Assembly (NCBI GenBank): GCA_942159475.1 | Contig: OW804096.1 | Location: forward strand, 130,872,941-130,936,940 | Length of the DNA stretch: 64,000 nt | Reading direction: 5' to 3' | Origin: Sthenelais limicola | Taxonomy: Eukaryota; Annelida; Polychaeta; Phyllodocida; Sigalionidae | Shown: positions 34,944 through 52,949 of the stretch, in pieces | Layout of the letters: each line of letters starts with the position of its first letter | Numbering within the stretch: position 1 is the stretch's first letter | Made by a program: the position numbers and the translations under genes | Notes under the pieces: model-generated | The model's database searches: none | Told to the model about the DNA's origin: nothing | Seen by the model: only the letters and a program-made list of their open reading frames with translations

Positions 34944-35912
34944 CTGAAACATAAAAGTACAATATAAGTTTTATCACATTTAGCTTCTATATTAAGATAT
35001 ATGACGTGTATTTGTTCATTATCAGAATTTTATTTCAGAGGGTAAGAATTGATTAGGCCTAATCTTTGTAGTTAACTGAAATTGAGCTTTTTGTGGGAAA
35101 TTCGATTTATTTCATTAATTTGGAGCACTGCTTGCTTGGGTTGTTCGAACAATGCAGATAATCAGCACCAAGGAATCATTCTTTATGAAAATTAAAAGTC
35201 ACGGAAGACCGTAAAATAATGTCATTAATAACTGATACTATTGGAGACGCGTCATCTTCATCATTTAAATATAATTATATCATTTAAATATAATTATATC
35301 ATTTACTTTCCACTTGATTTTGATTTTCAATACACATACAAAAAGCAGTATTCCATTACCGGATGCATTTGGGTCCACCGGAAGTGTACTGTTAGCTGAC
35401 ATGTCCCTGTCCTCCCCAATCCAGGTTGTGTCCCACGGTTCTCCCATCAGGCGAGGAGGAATGGAACCGAAAAGAGTAGTACTTGCATCTCCTATGGAGG
35501 TGGTCGTGGTAGCAACCATTGAATCATTGCTCTGCTCTGTATATGAACTCGTTTTTAATATCGTCTGCGTCATTGAATCAATTAAATCTGTGACGGGGTC
35601 GGAGGATACTGTACTGGTCTGCGGTAACTCTGCATTGTCTTCCATGCTTGTGGATGTGATTTGCAAGGTCGTAGTGGACGCCTGGGGCTGTTCACCGAAG
35701 GGAGTCATACTGGATGACAAGGTGTCTAGTTCGTTCATGTTTGATCTCTGTTGAGAGAGGAAGTATAGGACGATGAAAGCATGAGTTAAGTTCAAGCCTA
35801 CACAAGTCCATAGACACAGTACAAACCTTCCTGTCCACCAGCATACTCGTGCAGTAATTATGAAGTTTAGACAATCAATACCAATTAAATAATATAGTCG
35901 TAAATATATCAT
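33937..35912 (-). CDS. Single-pass membrane protein with Ser/Thr-rich stalk (5' end uncertain)
   Basis: Two exons join in frame: 35360-35912 (or from the acceptor at 35747) and 33937-34943. The phase 1 intron uses TCCG/GTAATG and TATGTTTCAG. The first part gives a mucin-like Ser/Thr/Asp ectodomain, then a helix (HIVLILSIVTASGVLLVLAM onward) and CRLRR, then a hydrophilic tail of about 300 residues. With the ATG at 35912 the protein is 519 residues, with the helix at about 188-214. That start gives a hydrophobic, Trp/Cys-rich N-terminus that is not a clean signal peptide. A good acceptor (CTCTCAACAG) at 35748 suggests the true start lies in upstream exons. The tail carries NQAY (249-252), VNPLF (355-359) and an acidic patch (SEDD...DEGGES). 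No family recognised. It is convergent with the PAN-module gene. Confidence 0.6.
35261..35300. repeat. 20-base tandem duplication
   Basis: ATCATTTAAATATAATTAT occurs twice in direct tandem in the intron of the convergent gene, next to its donor. Confidence 0.7.
35360..35747 (-). CDS. Convergent gene, stalk exon
   Basis: From the acceptor CTCTCAACAG (phase 0) to the donor TCCG/GTAATG (phase 1). It encodes a Ser/Thr-rich segment with TTTTSIGDASTT and several Asn-x-Ser/Thr sites, typical of an O-glycosylated stalk. Confidence 0.6.
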
Positions 35913-36901
35913 TTGATTATTTTCATATAAATCGTTAATTTTATACTAAACTATTTCGTCACAGATTTTGCTCCAAACTACCTTTGGTAAGTTATATAGA
36001 AATGAGAACAATTATTTATATATTTAGGGTTGGATTTCATTGATAAATTAGTGACTCAGGAACCAACGTTGTAGAAAAAAGTGTGTGAGTGATCGCTTCA
36101 AGGGCCTTACCCACTTGCATTAAAAACTTGTCGTGTCCATTTCCACTACAACTAGGGGAAAATATCCTTTCGTGAAAGTGAGATGCGTGCCATAATTTCG
36201 ACAATTACATTTCTATAACAACCCTGGTTTGATCTTTGACGACGTATCGAGGCAGGAATCTGTCAGAAGCAGAATAAGTATTTATTCTATTACCAACAAT
36301 ACTTAATCTGCTTGACAGATCTCTGCCCCATATAAACATAATGCATGACAAATCATTCAGTCGAGGCTGACCGAATGCTTGGACTTGCACCAGAGTGTTA
36401 GATCTATCCTCTCGACGATCTTTCATCCTTCCTTCTGTCCTAATGTTATGTACGAACTCTGCACATGAAGACTATGGTATATATAATACATACGTTGGCG
36501 TTTTAACCACCTTTAAGAAGATGTCCCTTCTCTGAAAAAATCGTGTTACCTCAGTGTTGCCAAACGTTCTATCCAATTTTGAGTTGAAACTGAATAAAGT
36601 GTAACAAATCTGAATAGTCCAAATGTTCAGTCTGATATAATTTACTTATCCCATTTTCCGACACAAAATGTATAGATATTCCGGTTGCAATTAGGGTTTG
36701 CTAGGTGTCCCTATAGCACAGCGAGAATATTCCATCGTAATGTACGTAAGAACTCCATTTCAAAGCACAATCCGTTCGTAGGTATAGATTCAAACACGTT
36801 TGTGGAATATTACATTTGTATTCCAAACTACTTTCTGTAAGGCATGGTTCTGTTCGTGTGGAGTGGTCGGGGATACTGAGGCCAGTGATCCAACCTTGTA
36901 C

Positions 36902-37080
36902 CTCTATTTGTATTTGTTCATGACCACCGAGGCGGCCACTTGGTTGCCTTGGGAACAATTCGAACGTGTGTCCACGTACCCTGACCTGACCAGTGGTCAT
37001 TTCACATACACTGCCCCCAAATTCAGTGGCAACCGCTACTCTCAAAAGCATGATGGAATTTAGCATTGTTATCCTTGCTT
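36902..37080 (-). CDS. Candidate Ig-like exon (D-G strands), low confidence
   Basis: On the minus strand this frame is open from an acceptor-like CCCGTTAG (phase 1) to GAG/GTACAAG (phase 0). It reads SIMLLRVAVATEFGGSVCEM, then a loop, then GGHEQIQIE. This looks like the E, F and G strands of an Ig domain, with Cys in the F strand. Its end phase matches the stalk exon at 35747, and its start phase matches the fragment ending at 38265. The splice sites are weak and the N-terminal half of the domain is missing. Confidence 0.28.
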
Positions 37081-38264
37081 CTAACGGGTCATGTAAAAAC
37101 GAGTGGCACGTGTTTAAATTTATGGCTGCCACACTTGGCAAAAGCTTCAAAATGCATGACTACACTATTGTTTAAATGTCACCCCTCGAAATTTTGGAAA
37201 ATGGCCCCCGGGAAAGCTACACCGATATTCCTCTTCTCCGCGAGTCTATATTAATGGGCCTTATGGCCTTATGCGTAAAAGAGACCGCTTGAACAAAGGC
37301 TGAGATTATATTGACTGACAGGCTGGAAGGATGATGGGTATCCTCTGAAGCCATATCACGAAAATGAATTTTGGACAGTTCCAAAACCTTATATAATACA
37401 AAGACAGGTGTATACCTACTCATTTACGGTGGTTTCATGGTGGTTGGTATATGCATTTACATTGTAAACGTATATCCATCTTGTCAATTCGGCATTTATA
37501 ATTTTTATTTTTTTCAAAACTCACCTTAAAAGTTTAATCTCTTTGAAAGTTCAAAATGCGATGCCCTACCTGGGTACGTCTCAGAACCCTCCACACACAA
37601 TGCATATTTTGAAGACCACAAATAACTTCTGTACGTAGTATTCACGAATTGTAGACATGCCCATTTTCCTTGTATTTTAAAGTTTTTGTTTTTTTATTAC
37701 ATTTGAGGCCAACTACAATTAAAAATATGATATAGAGAAGAAAGAAAAACGCAAATGTACCCTACCCGGGTGTCTTCGTGCGTTGCCTAAGTTGATTTAG
37801 AACATACAAAATATAATTATAAGTTCGACAACGTATAACTATTTCATAAGCTATAATAATAGTAATAATTTGACTAGTAGCGCTGCTTTCAGACTCAGAA
37901 TAGTCTTCCGTATGTGCACAACTGCGAGAAAAAAACTGCAAGTGGGTATACCATGTAAATGGTCATTTATATGGGGGGTTGAATCGGGTCAAATTTTGGG
38001 GATTCGCTTCAATTTTCGCTATCTGTTAGATGTCTTTCGGTTTTACCAGTTTTTATGAAGCGAAACAAATACATTCCACTATAAATGTGTCAATGAGAAT
38101 GGAAGTTAGCTGTAACGTTTGATGCCAAATAACACATTTCTCCATCAGACGGTTTGCTTTAAAGGACCCTACTCGGGAGTATATTGCGTCCATGCATGCA
38201 ATTTGTTAAACCTGTTGGATATACATGTACGAAAGTTTTCAACAGAAATATAAAGTTAACCTAC

Positions 38265-38394
38265 CTCTGATGGTCAACACTAAATTAAAATCCAATGATT
38301 CACCACTCTCTTTGCCTGGTTTCATCTCAAAAGGAAAATGTCTTATACGAACAATTTGATTGCAAATATATATCCGATGTTTCTCTTTTAAATT
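38265..38394 (-). CDS. Candidate Ig-like exon fragment (F-G strands), low confidence
   Basis: A 43-codon open frame containing RIYICNQ and, further on, ESLDFNLVLTIR, then a donor AGAG/GTAGGT (phase 1). Tyr-x-Cys followed about 30 residues later by an alternating hydrophobic strand is the end of an Ig domain. No clear acceptor is visible, and a stop lies just upstream. Confidence 0.28.
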
Positions 38395-38399
38395 TTATG

Positions 38400-41300
38400 C
38401 GTCAAGCGGTGCTTTTCACTTTGGTTGGTTGAGTCATAGTGCTAAGCACATCTTTCTCGTCTCGATTATTCCATTGTATTTGGCACTGGTCATTCGCCAT
38501 GCGGTATTTGTAGAATAAGTGCATTCTAATAATCAGTTTTTCATCCGCAAGTTGTAAAATAGGTCACTTGTCATACCGAACAGAGGCTATTTGAAAATAA
38601 TGATATACATAAAAGAACGGTGAGTCTAGGGTTATTGGCATCTGCGATCGTATGTAAGGGTTAATATATTCATGAAACATTTCCCCCTTCAGAACGGGCG
38701 TGAGCGAACTAATGAAGAGCTCATTTACCTGCGCAAATATTCCCGGTGAAATTTATTTTCATGGTTGCCTCCAAAGCTCCGACCCACCTACAGTGAATGA
38801 AATATACCTTGGGGCAGCTTTCGCGAAATGGTCAATTCGGACAATACGTCCAACTCCCAATTTAATTATCAAAATAATAGAGAATAGGATGATTGCGGGG
38901 ATGCAGCGACATACAATTCATTGCCCGCGGTCGTAATAAAAGTTTATGTCGAACCCATTGTCCGAATGTTGTTAAAATGCTCCAAAAATAATTGCATCCC
39001 ACAATCTTCGTGAATTTTATGGCGCAAAGTTGTTTTCACATTGAACATTTGATTTAGTCTGTCAATTAAATGTTTGATTAGGGAGAGCTGCAAAGCGGTG
39101 AAGTTCCATTTTGAGAATAACTTTTAAGATTAATTAATTAACTAACTTTTAAAACCCGAATGAATGACAGGGCTATTTGATTCGCGAACTATATTATATA
39201 TAAAGCACGTGGATTATTTCTAAAAGCATAACTCCTGTAGAATTTACTAGTTAGGGACTATATTACTGCTAAGCTCTGAGTTGAAATGCCTTGCGAAGAT
39301 AATAAGAAAGATCCAAGAGTGGCTTGCATTTTTTAAGGCTGGGAATAAAAAAAATACAAAAGTCCGATTACAAAGCTATTGTTATAATTTTCATATAAAC
39401 TAAACTAGTTTGAAAATCACTATTCATATGATCAAAACTTGCAACTATTTCCTATCCCTCGCTCATTGCCTCAACTCCTTCTTTTTAGATATTGTTAACA
39501 ACGGATGAAATTTAAAGACCTTTTATTTGACCATTTGATATTTCTTATCAATTTAATGCGACTGTTAAATTGTGCAAGGAAGCTCAACATTACCGTTACC
39601 AAACCCTCTTCGATTCCGACGTAAACGACTGGAGGCAATGGAATTTTTATTAATTTGATTTTTTTAAACATGTTTATTAAGGCTGGGAGCATTTTAAGAA
39701 TTCGTCCATTTCGATATCATCAACACATCAATACTTGTATATTCTTATATTAATGATATAATATATCACTGACAGTTGACAAGTATTAATAGAATATTGA
39801 AACAGGTAATTTTGGCGATGACACATCGCGTTTTTAACTGATGAGTATGAGAATAGTAATATTATTGTCTATGTTGGAGGGTGGGCAAGAAAAGAAAGGA
39901 ATCTGTATTAATTAAATGTAAAAATAACTGTGGACATCTCAAGTGCTGGAGTTGGACTGAGTAGCTATGAGTGCGTATGAGCGGCAGACTGGTCTAAGTC
40001 CTTTTATGGCCACTAGGTTTCACTGCAATTCAGCTATGAATGATCAGGCAATGGAGACCGTGACATGACACCACGAGTATTCATTTATTTGTGTTACAAC
40101 TCTCACTGTTCACATCGACATTGAATGTCTTTGATTGTGTTGATGTTTTAAAAAAACAAATTTAAGATTTATAACATTAGGATCACTATTGTGCCCACAC
40201 TATTGCCTCTTCTAGAGGAATCATCCCAGTTGTGTTTAACGGGTACCCATTGCAATTAGGCTGAAGGGCTTGGTACTAGTCCATCTTTAATTCACATAAC
40301 AGATCATTTAAATTTTGGATACTAGCTATAGGATACTCTGTTGATCTAGTGGCGATATCTATTGATTTTATTCTGATTTTACTTACTAGAAAACCAAAAA
40401 TAATCTTTTGATTTGTTTGCGTATTCATAACGTTTGGACATCTCTTTGTAAGATCCAACTGGATTTGTATACATTCTATACGCCTACACCTGCTAATAAG
40501 GTCTTAAACCATTTCTGATTAATTTTAAAAATAAAAAGTACCTTATGTACGATTTGGTGTCGATATTACATATTTGATATGATTTTCTTATTATTTATTT
40601 GGAATTGTGAGAAAATTGTCATACTGATGAAATGCAACTCATAAAAACATAAACATAGGCCTAATCAAGGGTTGCGTCAACTTGCCTGACGCTCCAATTA
40701 TAATGACTCATACCACAAGAAATGATTGTAGGATTATTAGGTCAACTTGAATAGTAGCCAAATGGTAAACAATTTGCATCGCTATGTGCATAGATCATTA
40801 GAAGGGGCCCATTCCTTCCTAGGACCTACTTCTGGCGCCCCCGCGTGAGAAAGATTTGCGACGGCGGCCACTTTCAGAAAGTAGTTCGTATTGTGTCCAC
40901 CGGGGCAGCACAGTGGTAGACCAACTGAACTGTCCATTGCATTGAGCACTACAAATACATGTCTTTAGTTCTTGGGTTAAATCGCTCGGTTTCCTATCTA
41001 AAGGTAGTCTAGTTTTAATGGGTACTAGTACTGATGGTTTCATTATGAATCGGCTAATAATTGAATGATCTAATCAATCACAAAATAATAGGTAGGCCCT
41101 AAATGCTTTAGAAAAATCTTCGGGCTCCTGACGGGTGTCATAATTTTTCTTGTCACTAATAAGGAACAGCAATTGTCGTTTGTCAGTAAGAAAATTCTTT
41201 TGTCGTTTGTCATTAAATGTTGGTAATATGGCCCAATTTCTGTCGTTAAGGACTAGTAAGGTCTTTGTCGATTTGTCAGGCTAAGAAAGTGTTTTTGTCA

Positions 41301-42650
41301 TTTGTCACTACATGCCATGTCGATTTGTTGATTGAATGCCTTAAGAGCCCTAATCTTGCTGCTAATCAAAGCTGTTCCCAGCGAATGACCTATAATGTTT
41401 ATCTGTCGTGGGCGGCTACACCTCTGACATAAGGCACTGATGTACGCTTGGTTTTGGGATTAAGCTCGGACTAAATATATAAATGTGTGGGCCAAGCTAA
41501 AAGTCAAATGGTTGTTCATTAGGGCAAGTAATATTTGTATCCTTTCCATGGGAACAAACCTGAACCAATTTTTATTAAATCTCCAAATTATCACATTATG
41601 TGACATAGACTGGATAATTTACTGAGAAATTTAGTAGTTAACGTTGAACAGACGTGACTTCAACTAGATTGACCCGTTTGTGTCAATCCAGGTCTTACCT
41701 TCAAAGCAAAATTTAAATAAAGTTTATATTCTATATAAAATCTGAATATAAAACTGGTTAAATACATCATTGGTTTATGGACAACAATAAAGTTCCACAA
41801 CCCCCTGGTCCCTTTATTAGGGTTTTGGAAAAGCATGGAATTTCGTTTGGCCAACAGCGCGGAGACCCTGTATATACATTTATCCACATCAACAACTATT
41901 TTTCAGGGTAAAGTGTACAAATGATTTTCGACCCAAATGCCCTTTTTTCAAGCTTTGAATGTAATGTAATTATTCCAAATTCAAGGCTTTTCCAGGCCCA
42001 CTGGAGACTGGGTGGTGGATACCAATTAAAATAAAAAATAAAATACTGTGGATGAAATTATATTGGACTACATATTACTTTTTCCGAAATATATCTTGAT
42101 GTCAGCATCTACTGGGAATAGTCGTCCGATTTTAATGAAAGTTTGTGCGGATGAATCATCTCAAAGAACGTTAAGGGTGCAAAGTACCTTTGAAAACTCA
42201 TTAAAATGTTAATTACTGAAAAATGTTTTTCAACACAATTTGCTTGGAGCCCACCTAATAATTACAAAAGTCAGTTGTAGTAGTGAAAAGATCTCTACTT
42301 TCCCAGGTTTCTGGTAGATGGCAGCACTATCTTCCTGAGCGGTTCGGATGCAGTGTGCACGGCATTCCTTATTTTTTCGAAGACTAAGGAGGACAAGCGA
42401 TACGTTCGTTGAAGTCTTTCAAAGCAAAAATTATCCATTTAATGTATGTTAACCCTGCGATGAATTCTATGTGAGCGCAATCCCACATTTCCAATTATAA
42501 GAAATTATTAAAGTGGTCATAGGAAACGCCTTAAAATTTAATGGGCCCACTTTTTAAAAAAAAATATATCCAGAATTTTGGTTTCCCCAAGTCAGAGGAT
42601 TCGCAAATAGTAACGCACTAAAATAACAGCAAAGACAGGACATTTGGAAA
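38400..42650. other. No confirmed gene
   Basis: AT-rich sequence between the candidate Ig fragments and the tubulin gene. A frame-broken Ig-like A-C strand stretch may lie on the minus strand near 39560-39660. A possible tRNA-like A box (GCAGCACAGTGGTAGA at about 40904) has only a poor B box. Confidence 0.45.
41148..41330 (+). repeat. Degenerate TTGTCRTTTGTCA repeats
   Basis: The word TTGTCGTTTGTCA and close variants recur about seven times in 180 bases (for example near 41177, 41200, 41266 and 41294), with 20-35 bases between units. It looks like an old tandem array. Confidence 0.5.
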
Positions 42651-42663
42651 ATTGAAATATTTT

Positions 42664-42669
42664 TTTAAT
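42664..42669 (-). terminator. Possible polyadenylation signal of alpha-tubulin
   Basis: ATTAAA on the minus strand, about 130 bases after the stop. No perfect AATAAA is nearer. Confidence 0.4.
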
Positions 42670-42798
42670 ACATTCAATATAACTGGTAATATTTTGGCAA
42701 GTCAGTTTTACTTCCCAAGTCCTAACCAATGTATAGCATTTTCAAAATACAAATCACAGATACTATGGGAAGGACAATTAGCAGTTAATGCTGACTGT

Positions 42799-49582
<6,784 letters not shown>

Positions 49583-49697
49583 GATGAAGTTTGTGATGTG
49601 TCGGTACGAGGGCGAAGAAAGAAGAAATTATTGACGATGGAAATCTCACTTGTGACCGGTTACGAGTCTAGTGAGAGAATGGTGGCTGGGCAAGGCA

Positions 49698-49730
49698 CAC
49701 GTGTCCTCATATAGACGTTTCGACCAATGG
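49698..49730 (-). promoter_or_regulatory. Alpha-tubulin core promoter
   Basis: Reading on the minus strand: an ATTGG (inverted CCAAT, with ACCAATGG on the plus strand at 49723-49730), then TATATGA at 49707-49713, then an E-box CACGTG at 49698-49703. The TATA-like element lies about 125 bases upstream of the ATG, consistent with a start near 49680. Confidence 0.55.
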
Positions 49731-50071
49731 CAGCGCGGTATCACAAACGTTGGATTGAGCGGGAGAGAGTAGGCTGAAGGGTGGGCGGGAATCATGAACC
49801 CAAGATCTAACGGCTGTTTAAGCTTGTTTACTCGTCTCATAGCTTCTCATCTGTGATGAGGCCTATATTATTCACATGAAGAATCGTTGGCTCTACCTCA
49901 CAAGCAAACGAAATTAAATTTTAGCAATGCATATTTCCTTAAATATTGATCAATACCAACTCTCCTTAACTCCTCTTGGGGAATGAACCACTCTAATTCC
50001 ATTGGCATCATTACTTTTATAAGCCTACCGGTATTTAACAAAATATTTAACTGAGATATTCATAGGCCTAC

Positions 50072-50108
50072 TGTTAGAACTTGCCCCGGCATGGGGTAAA
50101 TTCTAACA
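50072..50108. repeat. Strong hairpin, with one arm repeated at 50277
   Basis: TGTTAGAACTTGCCCC and GGGGTAAATTCTAACA form a 16-base-pair stem (one mismatch and one G-U) around a five-base loop. TGTTAGAACTTGCCCCGG recurs exactly at 50277-50294 without its partner arm. Confidence 0.7.
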
Positions 50109-50299
50109 CATTTTTTGACAAGTAAAATGCCTTTCACCATACCAACGGCTATTATAGGCTATATAGAACCATTCATGCTGTGAACATAGATGTATGGCCT
50201 GCCTTATTTCATGCAAATGTAGAAAGCAATAGCCTAGCTTGAAAATACATGATGTTATTGCTGAAAATGTGAAAAGTGTTAGAACTTGCCCCGGTCTCC

Positions 50300-51100
50300 C
50301 CTAGATTGACTCCATATATTGTAGGATATTTCTAAGTAAAGAATCAAAGAAAAGAAAATTTCCACAATTACAAAGAACATAGGCTACAGTAGACTGGCTA
50401 CGGTTCTCGTCATTCATAGCTTTTGACCATAGGCTACATATTGAAATCGTTCAAGAGTTTTATCACATTGTCACAATACGCGAAACTCACCATGTGCACA
50501 CACAAATTAACGTCTAGCGTCTCATTATCCTTAAGGGATATATATTGACGGATACAGGTGAGATTACAGGTGAGATAGGGCTAGGCTAAATCGGGTCTAA
50601 CTTTACCCTAAATTATGTAGCCTAGGCTACTCTAGTTTACAGAAATGTAAAATATTTTGCCATACAGAAAATATAGGCCTAGTTTATGAAAAAAACACAG
50701 CAAAAGGCTTGTTTGTGCCCTTAAGTGAGCCAGTGAAAAATGTTGTTTGAGTGAATAATATTGGCCTTTATGTGATTCTAAAAAGTGTCATGTTGATCCT
50801 TACAATCCCAGATTTCCCCTATCCAGCCATTTTTCAGTGAAAATTGGTCAAATTTGGGACATTTCGGCTTTCAATTCTTCACACTGCCATTTCCACCATG
50901 TATCCCTGTAAAACAATGATAATTAAAAGTTATAAATATCCTCTCCGGGGGTCCAGCAAGTTGGTGATGCAACTTCCAAATCAACGGTCAGTCAATTGTG
51001 AGTGATGGCTAATATTAGGCCTAGCGTTAGCAACATTGGAGATCTAGTCATTGTGAAGCTTTGTGTAGTGGCTACGGGGGCTACGGGGCCGACACGCGGA
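50300..51100. other. No gene seen
   Basis: AT-rich spacer upstream of the tubulin gene. No supported coding sequence. Confidence 0.5.
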
Positions 51101-51106
51101 GCCCCT

Positions 51107-51354
51107 ATATATATGGGTCAGATTTTCAGAAAATGTACAATTCGCCGTTACCAATCCTCTCAAATAACCCAAATTTAAGACAGAAATGAGCTTCAAAATG
51201 CAGTTTAACATAACCAACAGAACTGATACTTTAAATCAACACGATACCAAATATACTCAGATATACCCGGTATTTTTCATTTCTCAGTCTAATTTAGCAA
51301 AATTTCCTAAATGTGTAGGCCAATTGTACATTTTCTGAAAATCTGACCCATATA
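51107..51354 (-). mobile_element. MITE-like element, copy B (inverted)
   Basis: About 248 bases with well-preserved ends (ATATGGGTCAGATTTTCAGA at the left, its complement at the right). The interior is the reverse complement of copies A and D, so this copy is inserted in the opposite direction. Confidence 0.8.
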
Positions 51355-51863
51355 ATATGCTATATGCTTTCATCGAAAGCGCGCCACCCGCATAGATCTA
51401 CCCGGCACGAAGCCCCTATAGCTCCTCACCCCTCTATGCATGATGCAGGTGTTATAATCTAAGCATGTCAGGAGGATTATTGCAAGGCCTTTTGTCAATG
51501 AATTGATGTAGCGTTAGGCACAATATCATCAACTGTGATTCAAATGAATAGTCTACCCTTCGTTCATGGAATTATATAGGCCTAGGTAGCCTACGGTAGG
51601 CCTAATCCAATTGGAGGTTAATTAACACTAGTACCGTAACAGACAAATTAAGATAAATACTCAAGACTTCGATAAAACAATATTTACAGATAGGTATAGT
51701 CCCAGTGGTTAAATCTATATGAACTGAAAAAACAGTTGGCAATGGGCTACAGAATTATAAATGTGGTACCACAGCCCTTCACTAGCTTTCACTCAGGTAT
51801 ATACTTTTTGTTTTATCTGGTAGGCCTAAGATGGTAACTATCCTAAGGTGGGCGCAAGACTCG

Positions 51864-51896
51864 CCCCCCCCCCCCCCCCCCCACCACCACCACCAC
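51864..51896. repeat. Poly-C run followed by CCA repeat
   Basis: 19 C followed by about five CCA/CAC units. Confidence 0.9.
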
Positions 51897-52009
51897 ACGG
51901 ACACAATACCCGAAGTTATAAACTGGATGCAGAATGCAGCACTTGGAAAAGGAAGGGGGTGGGGGCGGGGGAGCACATCCACCTGTAGATCTCTAAAGGG
52001 TTGAGTCGC

Positions 52010-52275
52010 ATAAAAATATACAATTGCCCGCTCTACACATCTTGTAAATTTGGCTAAATTAGGCGTAGAAGTGGTAAATACTAGGTAAGCCCTATACTAT
52101 AGGATATATTATATATGTTTGTATATTTCGTAATTCTTTGATTTAAACAATTGAGGATGTATTGGGTTCTGTTTAACTGTATTATGAGGATAGATTTGTC
52201 ATGAACTTGGGTTATTTGGGGTTAGTTCAGAGGATTGGTGTAGGCGAATTGTACATTTCCTGGCGAACTAACCCG
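52010..52275 (+). mobile_element. MITE-like element, copy C (degenerate)
   Basis: The interior (CTCTACACATCTTGTAAAT, then GGTAAATACTAGGTAA) follows copies A and D, but both ends have decayed. It is the oldest-looking full-length copy. Confidence 0.6.
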
Positions 52276-52703
52276 TCTAATGGATCGGTAATCTAGGTGG
52301 TGACGAAGCGATGAGAATGCGTCATCTTCGAATGCATGTGGCATGACATACGGGCGACCATATTGCTGACGATTATCCTATTTGTAGTTTGACTTACGAT
52401 ACACCAACAATTAAGGACGTGTTTCTATTCACACAGATCTAGCTAGCTCTAGAGCTAGAGAGCTTAATTGTATAGGATCCGATGGGATCTATAGCCTCTT
52501 TGATGTTTGATGCACATACATGCAGGCGAGCTCGCGAGGTTGCCTTCAAAAAGGGTGGACCGGAATGTGGGAAAGAATGATAGGCCTAATAGGAAATGTA
52601 AGAGCCATGCAATATGGATATAGCCTAGGTGTAAACTTTTCCGCTATATGTTAAATGATGCCCAGTTTGGATTACATAATAATATGTACTCATATATATA
52701 ATG

Positions 52704-52948
52704 ATATATGGATCAGATTTTCAGAAACTGTACAATTGGCAGATCTACACATTTAGTAAATTCTGGTAAATTAGGCTGCAATTTGGTCAATACTAGGTAA
52801 ATTCGAGTATATTCAGCATTACATTGATTCTAGCAATCTGTTTGGTTAGGTGGAACTGTATTTTGAACTTTATTTTCGTCTGAAATTTGGGTTATTTGAA
52901 AAGATTGGCGAAGTTGAATTGTACAATTTCTGAAAATCTGACCCATAT
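52704..52948 (+). mobile_element. MITE-like element, copy D
   Basis: About 245 bases, nearly the same as copy A at 29810-30055, with terminal inverted repeats intact apart from a few changes. Confidence 0.78.
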
Positions 52949-52949
52949 A

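Noticed and set aside
35748..35912. Hydrophobic N-terminus of the convergent gene taken as a firm signal peptide
   Set aside because: It has two hydrophobic blocks with Trp, Cys and charged residues, and a good splice acceptor lies at its end, so it may be intron. Kept only as an alternative start.
37522..37600. Strong minus-strand donor AAG/GTGAGT
   Set aside because: All three frames upstream hit a stop before the donor, so it cannot be a coding exon of the convergent gene.
40819..41043. Minus-strand frame with CICSAQCNGQFSW, Ig-like at first sight
   Set aside because: It overlaps a tRNA-like stretch, has no F or G strand, and ends in an Arg/Ser-rich run with no splice sites.
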